64,000 nt of DNA. It comes from CAZYTM01 sp964649725 (lineage in GTDB: Bacteria; Desulfobacterota; Desulfuromonadia; Geobacterales; Geobacteraceae). Positions 36,061 to 43,809 of this stretch are shown piece after piece. How positions within the stretch are numbered: position 1 is the stretch's first letter; each line of letters starts with the position of its first letter. The notes below the pieces were generated by a model. That model did no database searches and was not told the DNA's origin. It saw nothing but the letters and a program-made list of their open reading frames with translations. A program made the translations under genes and the position numbers. The stretch lies in contig CAZYTM010000009.1 in the NCBI GenBank assembly GCA_964649725.1, positions 62,001 through 126,000 of the forward strand. The letters are read 5' to 3'.

Positions 36061-36329
36061 GACCGCCAACCTCCATATAAGTAGTAGCTGCGCTGTCAGT
36101 ATTGCACCAGGACCGGTAAAAATCAAGTATTAACATGGTAAATAGATTCCCCTCGATCCATTTCGCCTCTTGCAGCATTGGCAGAGTGCAGGTATTATTT
36201 ATAAGCGAGAATAGAGCTGCCTGGCTCGCAGCGGACCGACTGAATGTCCGACTTCTTGCAGCGACGGCACGAAACTAGTGAATGGTACCGTTGCTACAAT
36301 CTATGCGAAATCAGCCCAAGGAGCAATAA

Positions 36330-36785
36330 ATGTCTGAGTATCTTATCCTGCTCGTCGAAGACAACCCTGACGATGAGGCATTGACCATCCGTTCTTTGCA
36401 GAAAGCGGAGATCCCCGCCGACCGGGTCCTGGTTGCCCATGACGGCGTTGAAGCACTTGAATATCTGTTCGGCTCCGGCAACTTTGCCAAACGTGACCTG
36501 ACCATCATGCCCCGTTTTGTCCTGCTCGATCTGAAACTGCCGCGAGTTGATGGTCTGGAGCTGTTGCGCCGGCTACGCGCCGACGAGCGGACCAGATCAT
36601 TGCCGGCGATAGTATTCACCTCTTCCAATGAACGGCAGGACATCATCAACTGTTATGCGCTCGGAGCCAACAGCTATATTCGCAAACCGGTCGACTTCCT
36701 CGAGTTCAGCGAAACAGTCCGGCAGCTGGGGCAGTACTGGCTAGGTGTCAATCTACCGGCACCGATGACCGCCACCGTTTCCTGA
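36330..36785 (+). CDS. Response regulator, Rcp1-like single receiver domain
   Basis: The 151-residue protein begins MSEYLILLVEDNPDDEALTIRSL, the N-terminus of the Rcp1/phytochrome-type receiver family. It has the phospho-acceptor Asp in VLLDLKLP, TSS in VFTSSNER, and Lys in IRKPVD. There is no output domain. An AAGGAGCAATAA site precedes the ATG. No kinase is adjacent, as is common for this family. It is followed by uvrB after 61 bases without obvious functional linkage. Confidence 0.88.
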   Translation: MSEYLILLVEDNPDDEALTIRSLQKAEIPADRVLVAHDGVEALEYLFGSGNFAKRDLTIMPRFVLLDLKLPRVDGLELLRRLRADERTRSLPAIVFTSSNERQDIINCYALGANSYIRKPVDFLEFSETVRQLGQYWLGVNLPAPMTATVS

Positions 36786-36846
36786 ACTCACAGCTGCTGG
36801 AGGCAAATCGCGTGTACCTCCGGGGAAAAGATGATATCATCCCGAC

Positions 36847-38841
36847 ATGGAGCAGTTCAGACTAGTCAGTGAATACCAGCCGCGCGGCGATCAGCCCCGC
36901 GCCATCGCCGAGTTGAATGACGGGATCGGGCGCGGCGACCGGCATCAGGTCCTGCTCGGTGTCACCGGTTCAGGCAAGACCTTTACCATGGCGAATGTCA
37001 TTGCCAACAGCAACCGCCCCACCCTCGTGCTGGCCCACAACAAGACCCTGGCAGCACAGCTCTACGGGGAATTCAAGGAGCTCTTCCCGGAAAACGCCGT
37101 AGAATACTTTGTCTCCTACTACGATTACTACCAGCCGGAAGCATATCTCCCGACCACCGACACCTTTATCGAAAAAGACTCATCCATCAACGATGAAATA
37201 GACAAGCTGCGCCACTCGGCGACCCGCAGCCTGCTCACCAGGCGCGATGTGATTATCGTCGCTTCGGTCTCCTGCATCTACGGCATCGGTTCACCAGCCT
37301 CCTATCAGGAGATGCATATCTTCTTCCATATCGGTGCCGACTTTGGCCGGGACGAACTGCTGCAGAAGCTGGTGACGATACAGTATGAGCGGAACGACAT
37401 CGACTTCCACCGCGGCACCTTCCGGGTCAGGGGGGACAATGTCGAGGTATTCCCGGCCCATGATGACGAACGGGCCCTGCGGATAGAATTTTTCGGCGAC
37501 ACGGTGGAAAACATCAGCGAGATCGATCCGTTGCGCGGCACAGTCCTGCAACGGCTCCCCAAGTGCTCCATCTATCCGGCTTCCCATTATGTAGCCAATC
37601 GCGAGACCCTGGAACGGGGGATTGCGGAGATCAGGGTCGAACTGGAAGAGAGGATCCGCTGGTTCCGGGAGCGGAACATGCTCCTGGAGGCTCAGAGGAT
37701 AGAGCAGCGGACCTTTTTCGACATAGAGATGCTGGAGGAGATGGGTTTCTGTCACGGCATCGAGAACTATTCCCGTTTCTTCGACGGCCGCGCTCCGGGC
37801 GAGCCCCCCTACACCCTGATCGACTACTTCCCCCGCGACTACCTTCTCTTTATCGACGAGTCGCACATCACGGTCCCCCAGGTCGGGGGTATGTACCGCG
37901 GCGACCGCTCCCGCAAGGAGACCCTGGTCAACTACGGTTTCCGGCTCCCGGCGGCGCTCGACAACCGCCCCCTCAATTTCCCCGAATTCACGGCAAAACT
38001 GAACCAGACCGTCTATGTATCGGCCACGCCGGCTGACTACGAACTGGCGCAGGCAGGGGGGGTGATCGTCGAGCAGGTGATCCGCCCCACCGGGCTGATC
38101 GACCCGGACATTACCGTGCGCCCCGCCACCGGCCAGGTGGATGACCTGCTCGCCGAGATCCGCAACTGCACCGCATTGGGAGAGCGGGTGCTGGTCACCA
38201 CCCTGACCAAACGGATGGCCGAAGAGTTGACCGACTACTACAAGGAGCTGGCGGTAAAGGTCCGCTACCTCCACTCCGATATCGATACCATCCAGCGGAT
38301 GCAGATCATCCATGCCCTGCGCAGCGGCGAATTCGACGTGCTGGTCGGCATCAACCTGCTCCGGGAGGGGCTCGACATCCCAGAGGTGGCCCTGGTGGCT
38401 ATCCTCGATGCCGACAAGGAGGGGTTCCTCCGCTCCGCCCGCTCACTGATACAGACCTGCGGCCGGGCGGCGCGGAACATCACCGGCCGGGTGATCATGT
38501 ATGCCGACAACATCACCAGATCGATGCAGGCCTGCATCGACGAGACCAACCGGCGGCGGGAGTTGCAGACCGCTTTCAATATCGAGCATGACATCACCCC
38601 GCAGAGTATCAGGAAAGGGCTCCGCTCCATCCTCGAATCGATCGAAGAGCAGGATTACTACACCGTACCTGTTGCTGCCGAAGGTTCTGCAGAATATGTT
38701 GCGATCGAGGAAATCCCGAAGTTGGTGAAGAAACTCCGCAAGGAGATGTTGGCGGCCGCGAAGAATCTCGATTTCGAACAGGCCGCCGCGCTGCGAGACA
38801 GGATCAAGCGGCTGGAGGAGCAGGAGTTGGCGCTGCGCTGA
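36847..38841 (+). CDS. uvrB: Excinuclease ABC subunit B
   Basis: The 664-residue protein has the family length and motifs: Walker A GVTGSGKTFTMANV, the beta-hairpin region YYDYYQPEAYLP, helicase motif DESH, and SATPADYE. The C-terminal UVR motif is FEQAAALRDRIKRLE, which contacts UvrC. It verifies damage in nucleotide excision repair; uvrC is also in this window at 54508, on the other side of the accessory island. The TGA at 38839-38841 marks the left edge of core sequence before base composition changes. Confidence 0.97.
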   Translation: MEQFRLVSEYQPRGDQPRAIAELNDGIGRGDRHQVLLGVTGSGKTFTMANVIANSNRPTLVLAHNKTLAAQLYGEFKELFPENAVEYFVSYYDYYQPEAYLPTTDTFIEKDSSINDEIDKLRHSATRSLLTRRDVIIVASVSCIYGIGSPASYQEMHIFFHIGADFGRDELLQKLVTIQYERNDIDFHRGTFRVRGDNVEVFPAHDDERALRIEFFGDTVENISEIDPLRGTVLQRLPKCSIYPASHYVANRETLERGIAEIRVELEERIRWFRERNMLLEAQRIEQRTFFDIEMLEEMGFCHGIENYSRFFDGRAPGEPPYTLIDYFPRDYLLFIDESHITVPQVGGMYRGDRSRKETLVNYGFRLPAALDNRPLNFPEFTAKLNQTVYVSATPADYELAQAGGVIVEQVIRPTGLIDPDITVRPATGQVDDLLAEIRNCTALGERVLVTTLTKRMAEELTDYYKELAVKVRYLHSDIDTIQRMQIIHALRSGEFDVLVGINLLREGLDIPEVALVAILDADKEGFLRSARSLIQTCGRAARNITGRVIMYADNITRSMQACIDETNRRRELQTAFNIEHDITPQSIRKGLRSILESIEEQDYYTVPVAAEGSAEYVAIEEIPKLVKKLRKEMLAAAKNLDFEQAAALRDRIKRLEEQELALR

Positions 38842-39041
38842 AGAGATATAGTAAAGGTTATACAAGTTATATTTATCAGTTGCAGGATTATTCTGGGAAA
38901 AATTGGATAACAATCAACATCATATCTCTAAGCAGTGATTTATTGCCTTTTGCTAAGTCGTTTGATACTATTCACCAATTGCGTCTTGCAGGTTAACTTG
39001 TCGAGAATTATTACTCCCTGTTTTGACCAGTATTGGTGCCA

Positions 39042-41105
39042 ATGCTCATCCATACCTTTCAACATATCCGTGGCATTACCCAGAAAAAGGAGCAGGATTT
39101 CTGGCGTTCCGGCATCACTTCCTGGGATGAATTCGAGCATCTCCACGTAAAGCAACAACTAAATCTTTTTACCCAAGAAGAAACAGATGATATCAATTCC
39201 CCCCTTTCTTCATCTCGCAAAGCTTTAGTTCAAGAAGATACGGCCTTTTTTGCTACAGGGCTTGCTCCTCACGAATATTTCCGCGTTGCAGCTACTTTCC
39301 CTGAGAAAACCCTATTTCTTGATATCGAAACGACCGGCCTGAGCAAATACTACGATAAGATCACGATTGTAGGCTGGAGCTTAGGCAGGGAATACGACGT
39401 GTTTATTCAGGGTGGCAATGACAAGGCTTTCCGTCAGGCTTTGTCACAGGCGAAAGCCATCGTTACCTATAACGGTTCTTTATTTGACCTCAAATTCATC
39501 ACCCAGGAGTTTGATGGCATCGAGTTACCCGCTTGTCACATCGATCTTCGCTTTCTTGCCAAAAGGGTCGGGCTTACGGGTGGACAAAAAGCCATCGAAG
39601 TTGAATTGGGGGTTAAGCGCCCTCGTAATCTCGTTGATATGGCCGGTGAAGGTGCTCCTGTCCTCTGGTACAAGTACCGCTGGGGCGATATGAAAGCCCT
39701 GAAAAAGCTTATTCAGTACAATCATGCCGACATTGAAGGGATGAAGGTGATTTTCGACGAGGTTGTCTGTCGTCTGCTGAAGAGATACCATGCACCGCCC
39801 GCAATCGCTCGTTCGGTTCATCGCTTTACCAAAGACAAGAGCAAGGTAATCTGGGCGGACCAATCTACAGATGGCAAGGGAATCAAGATCCTCCCCTACA
39901 AAGGAGTTGCAGGACCTCTTATCCTGTTGAAAGACCTCAAGGTAATCGACAAGAAACATGAATTCCGTGTGGTAGGCATTGACCTGACCGGTAGCGAGAA
40001 ACGCCCCTCAGGTTGGTGTCTGCTCAATAACAACCATGCAATAACCGAGTGTTTGGGGTCGGACGATGATATTGTTCGAAGAACCCTTGAATGCAGGCCC
40101 CATGTCGTTTCCATAGATTCGCCGCTGTCCATTCCCCATGGCAGAACATCAGTTAGCGATGACGATCCCTTCCGGGACGAGTTTGGTATCATGCGTTACT
40201 GCGAGCGGATTCTGAAAAAACGTGGGGTCAACGTTTATCCGTCCCTCATACCCAGCATGCAGAGGCTAACGGCGCGCGGCATGATGCTTGCCAAACATTT
40301 CCGCAGTCTCGGGGTGCCGGTTATCGAGAGTTATCCAGGTGCGGCGCAGGATATCATGGGGATTCCCCGCAAGCGCGCCAGCCTTGAATATCTTTCCCGT
40401 GGTCTTCGCCTCTTCGGTATTGACGGAGAATTCGACCACAATAATGTTACCCACGACGAACTGGACGCCATTACTTCCGCAATCGTCGGGTTGTTCTTCT
40501 GGAGTGGCAAATATGAAGGATTGGGAAATGAGGAGGAAGAATATCTGATAATTCCTGACCTGCATGTTAATACCAGTGGTTGGCGAAAGCGGAAGGTTAT
40601 CGGTCTGAGTGGGCCGATAGCAACAGGTAAGACAACCGCAGCACGGTTTATTGAGTCATCGGGATACGCATACGACAGGTATAGCCAGGTACTGAAGCAA
40701 CTGTTGGCCGACCGTGGAATTGAGGAAAACAGGACAACACTTCAGGAGATTGGCGATGAAGTGAACAGGTCGCCGGGACAACGCTGGTTGTGCAAGCAGT
40801 TGTTCAAGCGATTGCCTGATCGAAGCAATTTCGTCATCGATGGGCTGCGCCACCCCGAAGATCATGCTTTTATGGTGGAAACTTTCGGTCCCGCATTCGT
40901 TCATGTGCATATTGAATCTCCGGAGGATATTCGTGCCAAGAGATACGTAGCAGACGGAAAGACCGAAGAAGAATTTAAGGTTGCTTGTAAGCACCATGTT
41001 GAAATGGAGATCGACAAGCTCACTCCGTTGGCAGATGTTATTATTATCAACGATGGTGATATAACTGCTCTTGAAGAGGCAGTGTTCAAAATTGTCAGAA
41101 AATAG
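39042..41105 (+). CDS. Three-domain fusion: YprB-like RNase H exonuclease, DUF429, and P-loop nucleotide-kinase-like domain
   Basis: The ATG at 39042 (MLIHTFQHIRGI) matches the usual start of YprB-like proteins; TTG at 39033 is an alternative, and neither has a strong ribosome site. The 687-residue product has three parts. Residues about 85-250 are an RNase H-fold exonuclease with DIETTG, YNGSLFDLKF and HADIEGM. Residues about 309-490 are DUF429-like with VVGIDLTGS, VSIDSPLS, ESYPGAAQ and THDELDA. Residues about 518-687 are a P-loop domain (GPIATGKTT) resembling dephospho-CoA or phage dNMP kinases, with FVIDGLRHPEDHAF. The fusion of two nuclease-like folds to a kinase is unusual. It sits 13 bases before the PurZ-like gene, so a linked nucleotide role is likely but unproven. 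Confidence 0.75.
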   Translation: MLIHTFQHIRGITQKKEQDFWRSGITSWDEFEHLHVKQQLNLFTQEETDDINSPLSSSRKALVQEDTAFFATGLAPHEYFRVAATFPEKTLFLDIETTGLSKYYDKITIVGWSLGREYDVFIQGGNDKAFRQALSQAKAIVTYNGSLFDLKFITQEFDGIELPACHIDLRFLAKRVGLTGGQKAIEVELGVKRPRNLVDMAGEGAPVLWYKYRWGDMKALKKLIQYNHADIEGMKVIFDEVVCRLLKRYHAPPAIARSVHRFTKDKSKVIWADQSTDGKGIKILPYKGVAGPLILLKDLKVIDKKHEFRVVGIDLTGSEKRPSGWCLLNNNHAITECLGSDDDIVRRTLECRPHVVSIDSPLSIPHGRTSVSDDDPFRDEFGIMRYCERILKKRGVNVYPSLIPSMQRLTARGMMLAKHFRSLGVPVIESYPGAAQDIMGIPRKRASLEYLSRGLRLFGIDGEFDHNNVTHDELDAITSAIVGLFFWSGKYEGLGNEEEEYLIIPDLHVNTSGWRKRKVIGLSGPIATGKTTAARFIESSGYAYDRYSQVLKQLLADRGIEENRTTLQEIGDEVNRSPGQRWLCKQLFKRLPDRSNFVIDGLRHPEDHAFMVETFGPAFVHVHIESPEDIRAKRYVADGKTEEEFKVACKHHVEMEIDKLTPLADVIIINDGDITALEEAVFKIVRK

Positions 41106-41118
41106 ATAGGAGTGTTGT

Positions 41119-42162
41119 ATGCCGGTAACGGTTGTTGTAGGTGGACAGTTTGGCGGTGAAGGCAAAGGGAAAGTGGCGCATTATTTTGCCCGAGAAATGG
41201 GGGCAAAGATTGCCGTGCGTGTTGGTGGATCCAACTCGGGGCATACGGTTATCGACCCAGCCGGGAATGCCTTGATCCTACGTCAACTTCCGACACCGTC
41301 TATTCTGCCTGATGTCGCGTGTGTGTTAGGTGCTGGGAGTTACATTGACGTTGACATTCTCTTTGCTGAAATTGTCCGAACAGGATTGCCAACGGACCGT
41401 TTGTATATCGACCCGAATGCAGTGATCGTAACAGAGAATGAAATAACTGCCGAAATAAACAGCTCTCTGCGTAGTTCGATAGGCTCCACGCAAAGTGGAA
41501 CCGGTGCGGCTGTAATCAGAAGAATAAGCCGAGACGGCACAGCTCGATTGGCTAAGGATGATGAGCGACTCAAACAGTTCGTCAGACCTACTGTACCGTA
41601 TATGCGAGATCAACTTTCTAAAGGGGAAAGAATCATCATCGAAGGCACTCAAGGTTTTGGTCTCTCGCTACTTCATTCTCCTTATTATCCTTATGCAACA
41701 AGTCGAGATACTTCGGCGTCGGCTTTTATTTCCGAAGCAGGGTTAAGCCCGCTGGATGTAGATGATGTTGTCCTCGTCATAAGAACGTATCCGATTCGAG
41801 TAGGCGGCAATTCAGGTCCTATTCCTAACGAAATAGATTGGGGCACTGTTTCAAAAGAGTCTAATAGTACTAAAGAGTTGTGGGAGTTAACTTCTGTCAC
41901 AAAGACAAAGAGACGAGTGGCTAGATTTGACCCAAATATAGTTATCAATTCTATCGCAGTTAATTGTCCGACAACTATTGTTATGAATCATTTAGATTAT
42001 GTAGATGTAACTTGTAGTTATAGTGAATGTATAACAGAAAACGCCTTATTATTTATAAATAGAGTTGAAAATCAAATAAATAGGCGGTTAGATTATTTTG
42101 GTATTAATAACAAAAGCGTATTAAACTCTAATATAATACGGAAAAGGGTTAGTAATATATGA
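41119..42162 (+). CDS. PurZ-like adenylosuccinate synthetase homologue (short, archaeal/phage type)
   Basis: The 347-residue protein is a PurA-superfamily enzyme about 80 residues shorter than bacterial PurA, like archaeal PurA and phage PurZ. The loop QFGGEGKGK (10-18) has Phe in place of PurA's Trp and Gly13 where PurA has its catalytic Asp and phage PurZ has Ser. H42 of the GHT motif is kept. Several stretches agree better with my memory of Vibrio phage phiVC8 PurZ than with PurA: IGST (121-124), TSRD (194-197), PIRVGG (225-230), and ELTSVTK (256-262). PurZ joins Asp to dGMP on the way to 2-aminoadenine (Z) nucleotides. TAGGAG sets the start. The next gene overlaps by four bases. Confidence 0.75.
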   Translation: MPVTVVVGGQFGGEGKGKVAHYFAREMGAKIAVRVGGSNSGHTVIDPAGNALILRQLPTPSILPDVACVLGAGSYIDVDILFAEIVRTGLPTDRLYIDPNAVIVTENEITAEINSSLRSSIGSTQSGTGAAVIRRISRDGTARLAKDDERLKQFVRPTVPYMRDQLSKGERIIIEGTQGFGLSLLHSPYYPYATSRDTSASAFISEAGLSPLDVDDVVLVIRTYPIRVGGNSGPIPNEIDWGTVSKESNSTKELWELTSVTKTKRRVARFDPNIVINSIAVNCPTTIVMNHLDYVDVTCSYSECITENALLFINRVENQINRRLDYFGINNKSVLNSNIIRKRVSNI

Positions 42163-43127
42163 ATGACATATGTGTTCAGTCGCGATTTGCACATACAGAT
42201 GAAGAGGCGCAAGAACGATATAATAGATTTAAGCATAAAGACCCTTTCTCATCTATTCATACAGCGCTACTAAACTCGGCCGATGTCGAAGACTATGTCT
42301 CAGCAACTGGATTGATATTTCCATTCGACCTTCAAAGAATGAAACCTGCCTCATATGAAGTAGTTTTAGATGGAATGATATATTGTTGGGATGGTAATGG
42401 TAATAATTGCTCTAAACTAATAGTCAATAAGGGAGATTCTTTTATATTAGAAAAGAACTCCATAGCATTTGTAAGCTTGAATGTTAAGTTTAGAATTCCG
42501 GATTATTTGGCATTACGTTTCAACCTTGCAATTACACAGGTGCATCGTGGCTTGCTGTTAGGAACAGGCCCTTTGGTAGATCCAGGTTTTGAAGGTAATC
42601 TGCTGATACCACTACACAATCTCACAGTTAATGACTATGAATTGAAATGGGGAGAAGTTTTTATTTGTGTTGAGTTCACAAAACTAAGCACTAATAAAAG
42701 ATGGAGTGGATTGGGATCTCTGAATCAAAACGGAGTTTATGTAGAATTCCCAAAAGACAAAAAAAACAAAGACGCAAAGCACTATCTTGGCAGTGCGGCT
42801 TTATCAGAAAAAATTAGGAGCTCTATTCCAGAAGCAATTAAACTATCAGAAGAAAGCGCATTAAAAGCTGCAAAGAGTGCAGAAGATGCTGCCAAAAAGG
42901 CTAGATGGAATTTCATCGGTCTTTTAATAGGTGCTATTGGAGTTATAGTCGCTTTGGCAATTGGCACCCCTCAAGTACTCGCAATCATTGCGCAAAACAC
43001 AACCGCAATAAACAATTCAAATATAGGACTTAACGAGAACAAAAAGCTGAAAGAAGAATTACACGACTTGCAAAAGAAATATGAAATATTACAGCAGGAG
43101 ATAAGAAGAAGAAACCACCATGATTGA
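42159..43127 (+). CDS. dCTP deaminase/dUTPase-fold protein with membrane anchor and coiled coil
   Basis: The 322-residue protein has a DCD/dUTPase-like domain at about residues 40-200: KPASYEVVLDG matches the PASYDL-type motif, ALRFNLA the substrate loop, and LVDPGFEGNLLIPLHN the DPGFEG strand. The catalytic Glu, expected in a LEF/LEI triad after that strand, appears to be Pro151. One membrane helix (about 252-277) and a charged coiled coil (285-318) follow, so the domain is tethered to the membrane. It may act as a nucleotide-binding sensor instead of a deaminase. It overlaps the PurZ-like gene by 4 bases and the next kinase gene by 8, indicating one coupled operon. Confidence 0.65.
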   Translation: MNDICVQSRFAHTDEEAQERYNRFKHKDPFSSIHTALLNSADVEDYVSATGLIFPFDLQRMKPASYEVVLDGMIYCWDGNGNNCSKLIVNKGDSFILEKNSIAFVSLNVKFRIPDYLALRFNLAITQVHRGLLLGTGPLVDPGFEGNLLIPLHNLTVNDYELKWGEVFICVEFTKLSTNKRWSGLGSLNQNGVYVEFPKDKKNKDAKHYLGSAALSEKIRSSIPEAIKLSEESALKAAKSAEDAAKKARWNFIGLLIGAIGVIVALAIGTPQVLAIIAQNTTAINNSNIGLNENKKLKEELHDLQKKYEILQQEIRRRNHHD

Positions 43128-43734
43128 CAGCAGTATAAAGGTTATACAAATTTGCGGAGGAATAGCATCAGGTAAAACCACCTTTGCGTCTCTTTTGTCT
43201 CGATTGGGATTTGAGCCCATATACGAATCATTCGCCACAAATCCGTTTTGGGATGCGTTCTACTCTGATCCGGCAAAATATGCCTTTGAAACCGAAATAA
43301 CGTTTACCCTGCAACACTATCACCAGATAAAAAAGCAGTCCGGAGTAGTCACTCCCATAGTTTGCGACTACTCCTTCTTACTGGATATTGCCTATGCTGA
43401 GATGGGATTACATGGGTCGCAGTTGGCTGCGTTCAGGGCTGTTTACGAAGAAATAAAGAAGGAGTTACCACCTCCGGCATTGGTGATACATCTGCAATGC
43501 GATCCGGAAATCGGGCTGGCCCGCATACGCGCCAGAGGGCGCGAAGTGGAGAAGACCATCACCGTTGAATTCCTCAAATCCTTGAATGAAGGGGTTACAG
43601 CGCAGATCAATAAAGCCAAGGAATACATGCCCGTTCTCGCTATTGACAGCGCCCACAATAATTTTGTCGATGATGAGGACGTAAAAAGCAAATTGCTGCA
43701 AATGGTGGCTGATGCAATGCCTCAAGGCAATTGA
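43120..43734 (+). CDS. Deoxynucleoside kinase-like protein
   Basis: The 204-residue protein has a P-loop GGIASGKTT at 13-21, YES followed by NPFWDAFYSD (the dNK ENP.L..FY.D pattern), FTLQHYHQIKK, a DYS motif in place of the DRS/ERS signature, and an Arg-rich lid RARGREVE. This fits the deoxyadenosine/deoxyguanosine kinase family, which makes dNMPs from deoxynucleosides. Substrate specificity cannot be told. Its start overlaps the previous gene by 8 bases. With the PurZ-like enzyme next door, phosphorylation of deoxyguanosine to feed dGMP is an attractive idea only. Confidence 0.8.
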   Translation: MIDSSIKVIQICGGIASGKTTFASLLSRLGFEPIYESFATNPFWDAFYSDPAKYAFETEITFTLQHYHQIKKQSGVVTPIVCDYSFLLDIAYAEMGLHGSQLAAFRAVYEEIKKELPPPALVIHLQCDPEIGLARIRARGREVEKTITVEFLKSLNEGVTAQINKAKEYMPVLAIDSAHNNFVDDEDVKSKLLQMVADAMPQGN

Positions 43735-43809
43735 GTTTGTGACGTTATATGACGCATCAATCGGCTATGATATACAAAAGGCACTTTTATTCGCTGAGGC
43801 ATATGTAAC

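Noticed and set aside
37291..38313. Minus-strand open frame of 340 codons opposite uvrB
   Set aside because: It lies opposite a gene with all UvrB motifs; no ribosome site or motif of its own.
38854..43150. Shared 13-base string AAAGGTTATACAA near 38853 and 43137, as possible island repeats
   Set aside because: The second copy lies within the kinase gene, not at an island edge, and one such match in several kilobases of AT-rich DNA is expected by chance.
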